A stretch of DNA of 64,000 nucleotides. It comes from Hemileia vastatrix (taxonomy: Eukaryota > Basidiomycota > Pucciniomycetes > Pucciniales > Zaghouaniaceae). The position numbers were made by a program, and so were the translations under genes. Under the pieces are notes generated by a model, which was not told where the DNA came from, searched no databases, and saw only the letters and a list, made by a program, of their open reading frames with translations. Below are positions 23,691-33,538 of this stretch, piece by piece (positions within the stretch are counted from its first letter, which is position 1; each line of letters begins with the position of its first letter). The DNA lies in assembly GCA_030280995.1 (NCBI GenBank), contig JASXTE010000005.1, forward strand, positions 31,068,501-31,132,500, read 5' to 3'.

Positions 23691-23920
23691 ATTTTTCTGT
23701 CAAAATGTCAATGCTTCTTTCTAAAAAATGCAGGAATTTTTGTGTTCTGAAAACAACCTTTCCCAGAAAAGCTGTATATGAGTTTTTTTTTTTTTTGAAT
23801 ATGACTATATATTCTCATCTTCTGTTACCAATAAATGGTCCCAATCTCATTCTGCTACCACACCTATTTTTTAAGGTCTCAACAACATTTCAAAAATTTT
23901 CTAAAAAAATCAATATTTTA

Positions 23921-24181
23921 CACTATGCAATATAGGGGGTGGACTTGCTAGCAAGTCCCCAACCTGAACTCAGATGGAACTCAGATGGAACTCAGACTGA
24001 AATCATATTAAACCCATACTGAACTCTACTTGAACACCCACCTAAAACTGTTCTTCTGAGTGGTTTTAATCCCTGATTGTATGGTTCCTTTTTCAATAGC
24101 TCAATGTGTGTTCAATCTGTGGTGAGTTTGGGTCCAAGGTTGAGGACTTGCTAGCAAGTCCGCCCCCCATATTGTGTGGTG
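23921..24181. mobile_element. MITE family 2, copy 2
   Basis: 261 bp, TIRs starting CACTATGCAATAT at the left and CACCACACAATAT in reverse complement at the right. TTA target duplication at 23918-23920 and 24182-24184. It lies only 4 bp from the next MITE. Confidence 0.85.
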
Positions 24182-24185
24182 TTAT

Positions 24186-24388
24186 ATCACCAGAAAACAC
24201 CTGATTGCAGGTACAAATCCCTATCTTTGATTTGATTCAGTTCTATCTTATCTGTAACTCTTCTTGAAAGAACACACATTGAACACTGAGAATTCTAGCT
24301 TGTGTGGCATAACATCTGTGGTATTCTTGTATTACAAATGGATTGAGGGATTGACACCTGCTAGCAGGTTACAGATGTTTTTTTGTGA
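24186..24388. mobile_element. MITE family 1, copy 3
   Basis: Aligns over its full length with 293-505. The ends are CACCAGAAAACACCTG and 'tttttttgtgata'. It is flanked by a TA dinucleotide run and sits between MITE family 2 and a Harbinger-like element. Confidence 0.75.
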
Positions 24389-24872
24389 TATATATATATA
24401 TATAATAGGGGTTGTAAAAAATTGGCATATATTCCTGGTAGAGTTCAGTCTAAAAACACCATTTTAAGATGCAATCATAAATGGCTAACTTGGGGTTAGA
24501 CACATCAAACATTAGGTCAAATACTTTGTCAAATACTTCCTATTCTTGCACCATTTTTTCAACCACAATTCAGCCCACCAATACACACATCCCCCCAATC
24601 CACTGCAAATTTGATCCAGTTTCCCCCAACTCCATGTTATCCTGTTTTTTTTTTCTTCATTTGGATCACCCACTCAAATTTATATATTTGTCATCACTTT
24701 AAGTTTTTCATTTTTATTTCTTTCATCATCACCTTATAAAGCTCATGTTTTTATTCTCTCTTCTATTTCAGTTTGTTTTATCTCACCAAATCTTTTTTAG
24801 GTTTTCACTTTCTTATCTATCAAATTTTATCATGCACTAATATTTTTTTTCTCCCTAATTTTGATTCTATTA

Positions 24873-25035
24873 TGTCTTACCCAAAACCAGCACTCAAAAG
24901 TATACCCATCTAACCAAGAATGACATTCAGATTGTGATCAATTTTTTGCAAACAAAATCAAAGAATGATACATGTTCTGGATTTTAAAAGTCTACACATG
25001 TGGGATGCCCACCTTCCTCAAAAATCAGTGGGTAT
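24873..25035 (+). pseudogene. Myb/SANT-like accessory gene remnant
   Basis: MSYPKPALKS near 24873 begins the reading. Then TKNDIQIVINFLQTKSKNDT lines up with KKEDYLIINNFLKIKSNYEA of the better copy at 26184, and SSKISGYQKW with SSKVNGFLLM. One TAA interrupts it near 24989. It is truncated at about 25035. Confidence 0.55.
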
Positions 25036-25117
25036 CAAAAATGGAAATTGAACTAAAAATAAAAAAATAAAAAAAAATAAAAAAAAGGTAAAATGGACTT
25101 TACAACTAAGAAAATGA

Positions 25118-25280
25118 GGGATCATGGTTGATGTTGAATTGAAGTTGTTTGAGAAGTAAGGTACCAGTTCTCCAAGAGGTGGCTCATATAAATTAAATCT
25201 AATTTGGGATCAGAATCTGTATCAGACTCAACCATAAGATCAAGGGCCAGAGCATTGGTGGTTGCTTGAAGCTGTTGAAA
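25118..25280 (-). pseudogene. Harbinger transposase N-terminal remnant
   Basis: The minus-strand translation includes LQATTNALALDLMVESDTDSD, matching KLHKAMTFMALELLLDSDCNS of the copy at 32783. This is the acidic segment that precedes the helix-turn-helix of these transposases. The rest is deleted. Confidence 0.55.
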
Positions 25281-25643
25281 AAGTGAAGGAATCATGTTAG
25301 TGTTTGGGGGGAAAGGAAGGAGTAATTAAGGGTTGGAGCATGATGTTGGGGGGGCCTTAAGACTTGATTCAAAGTGTACTGTGTGTGTATAAATAAGCCC
25401 ATAAGGATTAGGTGGAGGAAAATTTTAAGGTATGATTGTGTGTTTACCTGATGCTGACTAATCAAGTTAAGGGCATGAAGTGCTTGAAAGGCTTGGATTT
25501 ACCCAACAGATGGCATGTTAAGGGAAAAAAACACTGTAGAAGTATACCCCTTATTCATTGGTGAACTTCAAATTAAAATGACTTACTTGGTACCTTTTTT
25601 GGGATGTGCTTGAATGGAATATCTGCCAATGTTTGACACCCCC

Positions 25644-25838
25644 TTATAAATAAATAGATAAATAATAATATTAAAAAAAGACTGTTTATTTACATGTTTT
25701 TATATGATTTTATAAATCTAGACCTCATAAATTTATCATATATACAAAAAATTGATAAATAATTTGAGTAATATTACAATTAGCAAAAAAACAGTAAGTG
25801 GTATGTATATACATATTTTTATCTGCTGTATTTAAATT
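25644..25838. other. AT-rich spacer between Harbinger-like elements
   Basis: No gene and no repeat recognised. Confidence 0.4.
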
Positions 25839-25839
25839 A

Positions 25840-26690
25840 GTGGGTGTCAGTTCTGGAAAATCCTCAATTTAATTATGTGGGGATTTCAAAGCAAATCAGC
25901 ACTTAAATTTTGCAAAAAAGTCACTTATTTCAAAAATGGGTGTCAGTTATGTCTTCAAATCAGCACTTATTTCCCAATTTTTTTTTTCAAAACTACCTGT
26001 TGGCCACATCATACCTTCCTTTCCCATCCTGTATCTGTCAGATGTGACACCCATACCTCTATCCTCTCATCAATCCTTGGCACACACCCCTCACAGAGAC
26101 TTGAAACATTTTTTTGCAAAAATTTTAACTTGGCATGTTTTTTTCCTTGTTTTTTTATGTTTTTGACTTCTTAATCTCTTTTCTTGTCACATACCAGTTT
26201 CATAATACCTCCCAGAAAGTCCAACACTCAAAAGGCAACTCCAAAAAATCCTTCATCACAAAAGTCTCCTTGTAAATCAAGCCCCTCACCTGAGAAATCA
26301 AAGTCTGGACGGCTAAAAAAGGAAGATTATCTAATCATCAACAACTTCCTCAAAATTAAATCAAATTATGAAGCATGTTTTGGATGTGAGAATCTACCTT
26401 CATCAAAGGTCAATGGCTTCTTGTTGATGGCAAATGAAGTAAAAAAGAAAACAAAAGGGAGAATCAACATCAATCCTAAGAAAATGAAGGAGAGGTTCAA
26501 AATTTATCAATCAAAATATTAAAAGTCTCATTTTGCTTCTACTTCCACTGGCTTTGGTATTGATGATGATGATTTGGAGAATGGAATTACTACTTTTTCC
26601 AAAAATCTTAATGTCATGTGTCTTCTCTATGAGAAAATGAATATTCTTTTTGGTTCCCAATTTAATAGTTCATTTTAATCTTATCAAACG
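25840..26690 (+). mobile_element. Harbinger-like element, Myb-gene end
   Basis: Starts with GGGTGTCAGTTCTGG and a subterminal block of repeated 'cagcactta' words, shared with the ends at 29620 and 33538. The Myb/SANT-like gene follows 345 bp in. The other terminus is not identified: 26690-27240 is shared in inverted orientation with 31690-32150, so the element probably continued and was rearranged. Confidence 0.6.
26184..26677 (+). pseudogene. Myb/SANT-like accessory protein of a Harbinger-type element
   Basis: One frame runs from 26184 to TAA 26675-26677 with a single premature TAA near 26520. Ser/Lys-rich N-terminus (KNPSSQKSPCKSSPSPEKSK), then a Myb/SANT-like helical region (GRLKKEDYLIINNFL...CFGCENL...GFLLMANEV), the segment KGRININPKKMKERFKIYQS, and after the stop GFGIDDDDLENGITTFSKNL and CLLYEKMNILFGSQF. 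The charged region followed by a DD.ENGI...C..YE+M..LFG tail is a pattern I associate with rust-fungal proteins of this kind. PIF/Harbinger elements encode such a Myb-like partner, which binds DNA and helps the transposase. About 163 codons in all. It is nearly intact, so read-through or a recent death is possible. Confidence 0.7.
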
Positions 26691-27240
26691 TAGTCATTTC
26701 ATGAGATTCTGATAATACCATTTGTCCTTACTGGACTCTAAAATATGACACTTTTGTAATTTAGATTGTAAAATAATACTGAAACCTGTGCAAAAATGTT
26801 CATCACCAACATACTTTTATCACCTCACCACCATTTTTCATTTTTAAATAAAGTTAATTTAACAAAATTCTTTATCTGTTTGGAAAATTTGGCAATACCC
26901 TCCCCTGAATTTTATTGAGGTAAGGGGTGGGTATCACCAAAGTTTTTCCAACTCATAAATTTTGCATGTCAGATTTGAAAATTTGGAAATACCCTCTCCT
27001 GCATTTTATTGAATTAAGGGGTGAAAATCACCAAGTTTTAATATAATTACATAAATTAATTAATAAAGAAATAAGATAAGTCAAATTTACTAGTTTTATA
27101 GTAATGAAAATTCCTCAAGCCAAAATTTAAATCAATTCTAGAAACTAAGTTTGAGACTTTCCACAGGTATAGAATAGAGGAACCCCATGAAACAAACTAA
27201 TGTTGTCATGATTACTGTTTATTCAACACAATGTCATTGG
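26690..27240 (-). repeat. Fragment shared in inverted orientation with 31690-32150
   Basis: Contains two direct copies, about 93 bp apart, of a motif reading 'accctc.cctg.attttatt'. It also has a block including 'cctcaagccaaaattta' whose reverse complement is at 31840-31870. Non-coding; presumably internal sequence of a Harbinger-like element. Confidence 0.55.
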
Positions 27241-27550
27241 CCCATTACTTTAGTTTTGTGAATTTAAATATCAGATTTATTTATTAAAAATTTATGAAAG
27301 AATAATAAATATTTGATGAATTTAAAAATCTCCACACTTTTTTGATCTAACTAAAGTTTTATTAAATTTATTACTTTTACCTTGTTGAATTGTTGGATTA
27401 ACTCTTGACTGATCTTATGAGAGCAGCCAAAATGTGTGAAGGGTAAGACATACAAAAATGGTAATGAAAAGAAAAAAAACCTTGATGAATGGGAAGAATA
27501 ATAAGTTAAGAGAAAGGTAGTTGGAGGAATCTGAAAAGATAAATGCATTA

Positions 27551-27749
27551 GGGGGTATCAAAGTTATAGATCTTCCATTTAAAAATACTTCATTTTTCCA
27601 CCAAATCCACTATCATTTTTTTAAAAAATATGCCATATTGTGCCCCCAAAACACCTTTTTACTGATAATTAATGTCAATTTTGTGGATTTCTTTCTTGTG
27701 TTTTAGAATATCTTTTAAATAACTAAAAATTTATAACTTTGATACCCCC
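27551..27749. mobile_element. MITE family 4, copy 2
   Basis: 199 bp with inverted ends GGGGGTATCAAAGTTA and TAACTTTGATACCCCC. It aligns inversely with 1421-1617 across its length, including a 'gtgcccccaaaac' segment. Confidence 0.75.
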
Positions 27750-27774
27750 TATTATGAAAAAAATAAAAGTGAAA

Positions 27775-28410
27775 TTGGGAAAAAAGCTCAACTTTAAAGT
27801 TCAATATCTCAGCAAGCACAGAACCAAATTCAAATCCATTTGTGGGAAATGAAAGATAGCCTTCAGGAGAATCTTCAGTTAAAAGGACATTAGATTTAAA
27901 TAAACCTAACCTTAATTCGGACTCTGATTTTCAAAATTTTACAAAAAATTAAAAAGTGATAATGAAAATTCCAACAAGAGGGAGATAAAAGCCTAGATAA
28001 TCATCAGATTAATAGTTTCAGAAGCAATATTCTCTAATTATGCAATATGAAAACATAAAATAAATAAAGTGAAATTTGGAAAAACAGCTTAACTTTATAG
28101 GTCGAAATCTCAGCAACCACTGAATCAAATTCAAACCCATCTGTGGGAAATGAAAGATAGGATTCAGGAGAATCTTCAGTTAAAAGGACATGTGAATTAT
28201 ATAAACCTAACTCTAATTTGTTATATAAAAACATGAATGAATAAAAAAAAGTCAAGATGGGAAAAAAAGGTTCAACTTTAAAGGTCAAAATCTCAGCAAC
28301 CACTGAACCACATTAAAATCTGTTTGTGGGAAATGAATGATAGCCTTTAGGAGAATCTTCAGTTAAAAGGACATAAGATTTGAATAAAACTAATTTTTAA
28401 TTCTGAATCT
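27775..28410. repeat. Three copies of the 'ctcagcaaccac' module
   Basis: Units at about 27775-27925, 28075-28215 and 28255-28410. Each runs through 'caa.atctcagcaa.cac' and 'gtgggaaatgaa' to 'gagaatcttcagttaaaagg'. The same module occurs at 21030-21200, 21510-21680 and, cut short, near 22000. It has no coding potential. It may be the subterminal region of a Harbinger-like family. Confidence 0.65.
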
Positions 28411-28711
28411 GATTTTCAAAATTTTACAAAAACTTGAAAAGTGATATTGAAAATGATAACATGAAGAGTTGAATAAGTCCACTGTTCTCCAGATATGAGT
28501 CCTACATATATTTAAGTATGAAATTTTCATAGAAATAAAGAGATATCATATATACATGAAAAAAAGGAGATGAAGCTTACTTTGATTGAAAGGTTGAAAA
28601 AATAGAGTCAGAAAAAGTGAAGTTGGAATTTGGGGGGAAATTGAATATGGAGCAACTGTAATGCTTAAAGAATGTGCAATGTATGTGTTTCAATGACATG
28701 GAACCAAAAAA

Positions 28712-28775
28712 AAATAGGAGAAAGGAGAAAGGAGAAAGGAGAAAGGAGAAAGGAGAAAGGAGAAAGGAGAAAGGG
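28712..28775. repeat. GGAGAAA minisatellite
   Basis: About nine units of a 7-bp purine repeat, followed at 28827-28850 by an AGAA tetramer run. The minus-strand frames through it are low-complexity. Confidence 0.85.
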
Positions 28776-29204
28776 GGAATAATGACCATGCCAAGGAGGG
28801 ATGAAGAGTAGGATGATGGAGCTAAAAGAAAGAAAGAAAGAAAGAAAGAAAAGAGGGAGAGAAGAAAAAAGGTTAATTTTACCTTTAACATCAAAAAATA
28901 AACACTTACTAAATAAATTTAGATACAAAAAACAAAAAATAATAACAATAATAAAAATAATAATAATAATTAGCAAATATATAAGTAAAAATGAAAAAAA
29001 TGACTTACCTTGAGAGATGAGTTGAGAAAACAATTGACTTCAAATTATATGTGGGATGAAAGAGGAGAGGAGGAAATGGATATAATTGATGAAAGAAAAA
29101 AAGAATGACTGAAAAATTATGTGATTGCAGAAAATATGTGATTTCATGTTGAGTTGATAAAGGAAAACAAAGAGACTATAACAGAAAATTAAAAAAAACC
29201 AGAG

Positions 29205-29496
29205 TCAAGATGCAAATATAAATAACCATTCTAAGGAAATGTTCCTGAGAAGTCCTGAAAAACTGTCTAAAACTGGGTACAGATAGGTTAAGAAGTGTTT
29301 GGATGATTTACTTAGGGGTATGAAGTACTTGAGGCTTTCTAGGAAGAAGGTAACATTTCCTGGCCTCTTTTGATAAAAAAAGAAAATCTTCTTCAAGATC
29401 AGAATCAGAATTGCAATCAGAGTCCAAGAGGAGATCAAGAGCTATAAAAGTCATTGCTTGATGTAGCCTATCATGATTTGAGAGTGAGGAAAGCAT
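29205..29496 (-). pseudogene. Harbinger transposase N-terminal fragment
   Basis: Reads MLSSLSNHDRLHQAMTFIAL, then an acidic LDSDCNSDSDLEEDFLF and LLPRKPQVLHTPK, with a frame change near 29310 into PSFRQFFRTSQEHF. It matches the longer copy at 32150-32783. The upstream sequence (to 29612) is the transposase-side leader, cut off by the element end at 29620. Confidence 0.65.
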
Positions 29497-30276
29497 GACT
29501 CTTTCTTATACAGTATAAAAATGTAAATGATGTAAAATGTTTTGAGTTGTAAAGTGTTATGCTGCAGTGTGATGTGTATGAATGGGATGATGCTGACAAG
29601 TCAGTGAAATGAGACATTAGGGGGTGTCAGCTCTGGCAAATCCGCACTTAACTTAAGTGCGGATTTCAAACCAAATCAGCACTTACAAATCAGCACTTAA
29701 ATTTTTCAAAAAAGTCACTTATTTCAAAAATGGGTGTCAGTTCTGACCTCAAATCAGCACTTTTTTAGTGTTTTTTTTTTCAAAACCACATGTTGGCCAC
29801 ATCATCCCTTTCTTTCCCATACCATTTTGTACTCTCCAAATGTCCTCTTTGTGTACTTCATTCACTTGGGTTGGTATTTTGGTTTGTTGCATATTCATTT
29901 TTTTTTTGGAATTTACGGTGAAAATCTTTTTTTTGGATGGCTCATTGGTTTTCTTTCACCAGCTCAACATGAAATTGCATGTTTTGTCAGTGATTTTTTT
30001 TCTTTCATCACTCATATCCTTTTCATCCTCTCCTCAAACATCACTCAAATATTTTTGTTACTTCTTTTTTCTCAACTCATCTCACCAGGTAAGTCTTTTT
30101 TTTTTCTTTTTTCTTGTTTTTTATTTGCTAATCATGAATTTTTTTATTTTGCTTTTTTTGGTTTTTTTTTTTTATTTTTTTTTTTTTGGTTTTTTTATTT
30201 TTATTTTTATTTTTTTTATTTTTTTTGTAAGTCCTTTTTTTTATTTTCAAGGTTAGACCAACTTTTTTTTTTTCTC

Positions 30277-30289
<13 letters not shown>

Positions 30290-30307
<18 letters not shown>

Positions 30308-31045
30308 CTCCTTCACCCTCTTTAGCTGCCTCATTTCACCCCTTTTCCTCTCTCTTTACCTGCCTTTCACCCTCCTTGGCTGTCCCAAATCCCCCCTTTC
30401 CCCCCTCTTTAGGTGCCTCAAGACCCCCCCTTCCCCTCTCTTTAGCCACCTCATCACCCCCCCTTCCCCTCTCTTTAGGTGGCTCAACACTCCCCCCTTC
30501 TCCTCTCTTTAACCGCCTCAAATTCCCCCTTCCCCCCTTCCACTTCCCTTTAGCCACCTCTACCCCCCCTCCTTCTTAACGAATGATAGCTAACAATTGT
30601 TCATTAAGTAAATGAATCTATAGCAATTCGTTTACTTAACAAATGATTGCTTATGATTGTTTTTTAAGTAAACGAATTGCTACCAATTTGATTACTTAAC
30701 AAACAATTGCTAGCGATCGTTCATTAAGTAAACAATTCGCTAATGATTTGTTTACTTAAAAAACAATCGTTAGCGATTTTTTGTTAAGGAGGAGGAGGAC
30801 CTAGTGATGGTTTAAGGGGAGTGTAAGGGGGGGTTGAAGCGGCTAAAGAGGGGGTGAAAGGAGGGGGGTTTTGGACATGTAAAGAGGGGTAAAAAGGGGG
30901 AGTTTGGGGGGGTTTCAGGGGGATTTTGAGACAGGCAAGGAGGGGATTTGAGGATGGTTTTGAGGCAAGGAGGGAGGGAATTTAGAGGTGATTTCAGAGA
31001 AAGAAAGGGGGGAAAGGGTACTGTAATGAGAGTTAAAGAGGGGTT
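30290..31045. repeat. Large imperfect foldback: C/T arm, palindromic centre, G/A arm
   Basis: 30300-30575 holds about six units of roughly 48 bp built on 'ctctctttag.cacctca' and C runs. 30785-31040 holds the purine counterpart ('gcggctaaagagggggtg' and similar). Between them, 30580-30790 is a set of inverted repeats based on 'cgtttacttaacaaa' and its complement. The long open frames across the C/T arm are low-complexity and not genes. Confidence 0.75.
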
Positions 31046-31259
31046 ACCTATTTTTCAAGAACACATACTATAATGTAACTTTTTTTTTTTGGCAGATTTT
31101 TAGAAAAAAAAAACTTTTACATTTTGATAAGGTCTTTCCCTGTAAATTACAAAACAAAAAAGGTTTAGATATTAATTTTTAATATTTCTTACAAATAATT
31201 TTACATTTTACTGAATTAATTTTTTTTAATTTTTATTTGTTCTGATTTTTCTTTTACAG

Positions 31260-31647
31260 AGGATTCCACAACAGGATTCATATCGATAGGAATGATGCCA
31301 ATTTTCTTAATTTTGGTATATTCTCATATATCAATCCGATAACTGGCCAACCAATACCATCTCCAGCTAAAATCAAAGGACATGGTTTATATTTTCCAGA
31401 CCACCGGTGCATCATTGATTTTGGTTTGGGAAATGGTATCATCGAAACTATTTGGAATTCTTCTAAGGATAATCATCAAACAACCAAAGCTCCTCCTGGT
31501 TTGGAATCCTGTCAAGATTTAACACATTTTGGTTCCTCATTTCAAATCAGTCATAAGTTGATTCAAAGAATCAATAAGGTAATGAAAGAAGGTAAAGTTA
31601 ATCGATTTAAAAAAACTTTATCTAGATCCAAAAAGTATGGGGATTAG
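31260..31647 (+). pseudogene. Tet/JBP-like 2OG-Fe(II) dioxygenase, C-terminal exon
   Basis: A polypyrimidine tract and 'ttttacag' form a splice acceptor just before 31260. The exon reads 128 residues to TAG at 31645. It opens with GFHNRIHIDRNDANFLNFGI, which holds the HxD iron ligand pair (His codon 31279, Asp codon 31285). Then come GHGLYFPDHRCIIDFGLGNG, ETIWNSS and THFGSSFQISHKLIQRI, which probably supplies the distal His region. This layout matches the Tet-like 2OG-Fe(II) oxygenase proteins amplified in rust and other basidiomycete genomes, a family related to enzymes that oxidise 5-methylcytosine. No upstream exon is recognisable: 31050-31259 is AT-rich and contains stops. It is a fragment, or the end of a gene broken by rearrangement. 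The open frame itself is undamaged. Confidence 0.65.
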
Positions 31648-31689
31648 AGTTGTCATCAAAAATTTTATATTTTTTCATAAATTTTTTAT

Positions 31690-32150
31690 AAATATTTTAT
31701 ATATATCAATTTTCTCAAGTTAAGTGATGAGCCAACAACCATGTGTTGTATAAAAGGTAATCATGATAACATTAATTTGTTTCATGGTGTTCCTCTTGCC
31801 TATACCTGTGGAAAGTCCCAAACTTTTGTTTCTAGATTTGATCTGCATTTTGGCTTGAGGAATTGTCATTACTTTAAACTAGGGAAATTGATATATATTA
31901 GATATTTATTTAATAATTTATGTAATTATATTAAATTTAGATGACTTCCACCCCTTACTTCAATAAAATGCAGGGGGGGGTATTGCCAAATTTTCAAATC
32001 TGACATGTGAAATTGATGACTTAGAAAAATTTTGGTGATATCCACCCCTTGCTTCAATAAAATGCAGGGGAGAGTATTGTCAATTTTTTAAAACAGATAT
32101 AGAATTTTTTTTGACTTGTAAATATGTTGGTGAAAATTTTTGACGAGAAT
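31690..32150 (+). repeat. Fragment shared in inverted orientation with 26690-27240
   Basis: Two direct copies of 'cttcaataaaatgcaggg' (near 31960 and 32050) and the block 'ttttggcttgaggaattg' link it to 26690-27240. Non-coding. Confidence 0.55.
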
Positions 32151-32783
32151 GTGAAAGTGATTGTTTCCACCTTGAGCAGGTTTCTGGCTCAAAGGAATAG
32201 CAGTACCATCAACAAAACCAATACATCCTGGGAAACCCTCTGCTTGCATAACCTGAGATGATTCAAGTCGCTCTTCTTTTGTTGGCCTGGTGAGAAGTTG
32301 AGATTACAAGGAGTTGATGGCAGTGATACATCATTTGGTATAAGTGTTAACTGACCCATACCCTAAATCAAAGACATTTTATAAACGTTTCAAAGCGGCT
32401 CCATTACCATTTGAACCCAAATGACATAGTGTGATGGCCAATTGAATTGAAGGATGTTGTTGTTCTTTTTGAGAATTATTGTGAAATATGGGATGATCCT
32501 GAATAAGCTCAAGCAATTTAAGGAAACATTCCTGAGAAGTCCTGAACAGCTGTCTAAAACTGGGTGTAGATAGTTTAAGAAGTGTTTGGATGGTGTACTT
32601 GGGGGTATGAAGTACTTGAGGCTTTCTGGGAAGAAGGTAACGTTTTGTGGCCATTTTTGATAAAAAGACAAAATCTTCTTCTAGATCAGAATCAGAATTG
32701 CAATCAGAGTCCAAGAGCAGTTCAAGAGCCATGAAAGTCATTGCTTTATGTAATTTATCATGATTTGAAAGTGAGGAAGGCAT
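32150..32783 (-). pseudogene. PIF/Harbinger transposase, N-terminal half
   Basis: An open frame from ATG 32783 to 32379 reads MPSSLSNHDKLHKAMTFMAL, an acidic region, LLPRKPQVLHTPKYTIQTLL, then a helix-turn-helix-like block (FRQLFRTSQECFLKLLELIQ, HPIFHNNSQKEQQHPSIQLA, LCHLGSNGNGAALKRL). Beyond it, 32290-32155 gives GFPGCIGFVDGTAIPLSQKP, the first-Asp motif (GFVDGT.IPL) of DDE_Tnp_4 transposases, after frame damage. The remaining catalytic domain is missing. The leader and transposase-side TIR follow at 32784-33090. This is the clearest sample of the family in the window. Confidence 0.75.
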
Positions 32784-33090
32784 GACTCTTATATGATATG
32801 ATATGAAAATGTAAATGATGTACGATGTTTTGAGTTATGAAGTGTTATGCTGTGGAGTGCTGCATATGAATGGGATGATGCTGACAAATCAGTGAAATGG
32901 GACTTGATGGTGAAATCAGCACTTTTGGTTGAGAAAGTGCGGATTTGAGTGAAATAAGTGACTTATTTCATTTTGAAATCCACCAGTATTGGGGCTAGTG
33001 TGTTTTGGAAATCCGCACTTATTTAAGTGCGGATTTGGTCAAAGTTAAGTGCGGATTTGTAAGTGCGGATTTGCCAGAACTGACACCCCC

Positions 33091-33538
33091 TATTACCTTC
33101 TTCCCAGAAAGCCTCAAGTACTTCATACCCCCAAGTACACTATCCAAACACTTCTTAACCTATCTACACCCAGTTTTAGACAGTTGTTCAGGACTTCTCA
33201 AGAATGTTTCCAAACATGCCTGGTCACAATGTTGTAATAAAATGTTGAAAATGTTAGGAAGGGGTGTGTGCTGAGGATTGATGGGTAGGGAGCAAGGAAG
33301 GTCAGTGTGTCACGTGTGACAGGGGGATGGGGTAAGAAAGGAAGGGATGTTTTGTGACCAACATGTGGTTGTGAAAAAAAAAACAGGAAAAAAAAAATGC
33401 TGAGATTTGAGGTCATAACTGACACCCTTTTTTTTGAATGAAGTGACTTTTTTTTGCAAAATTTAAGTGCTGATTTGGTTTGAAATCCGCACTTAAGTTA
33501 AGTGCAAATTTGCCAGAACTGATACACCCCCCCCCCCT
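33091..33538 (+). pseudogene. Harbinger fragment: transposase piece plus Myb-side terminus
   Basis: 33100-33215 reads LPRKPQVLHTPKYTIQTLLN and PSFRQLFRTSQECF on the plus strand. It is then joined to a Myb-side end in inverted orientation, ending in a run of C at 33538. The middle of the element is deleted. Confidence 0.6.

Larger units (their letters stand above)
24408..25643. mobile_element. Internally deleted Harbinger-like element
   Basis: 1236 bp with TIRs of about 28 bp: GGGGTTGTAAAAAATTGGCA at the left and, in reverse complement, GGGGGTGTCAAACATTGGCA at the right. The left half keeps part of a Myb/SANT-like gene (plus strand) and the right half the N-terminal part of a transposase (minus strand), so the two genes converged. 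The middle is lost. The TIR type and gene content fit PIF/Harbinger. Confidence 0.7.
29620..33090. mobile_element. Harbinger-like element carrying an oxygenase fragment
   Basis: 3471 bp between inverted ends: GGGGGTGTCAGCTCTGGC at the left and, in reverse complement, GGGGGTGTCAGTTCTGGC at the right. The left end is of the Myb-side type (as at 25840), the right end of the transposase-side type (as at 39994). Inside are a pyrimidine/purine foldback (30290-31045), a Tet-like oxygenase exon (31260-31647) and the front half of a transposase (minus strand, 32150-32783). No Myb-like gene is readable. The element may be a nest of insertions rather than one unit. Confidence 0.5.

Noticed and set aside
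29734..30579. 281-codon Phe/Pro/Ser-rich frame on the plus strand
   Set aside because: Covers the T-rich and C/T foldback arm; composition bias explains both the openness and the apparent hydrophobic segments.
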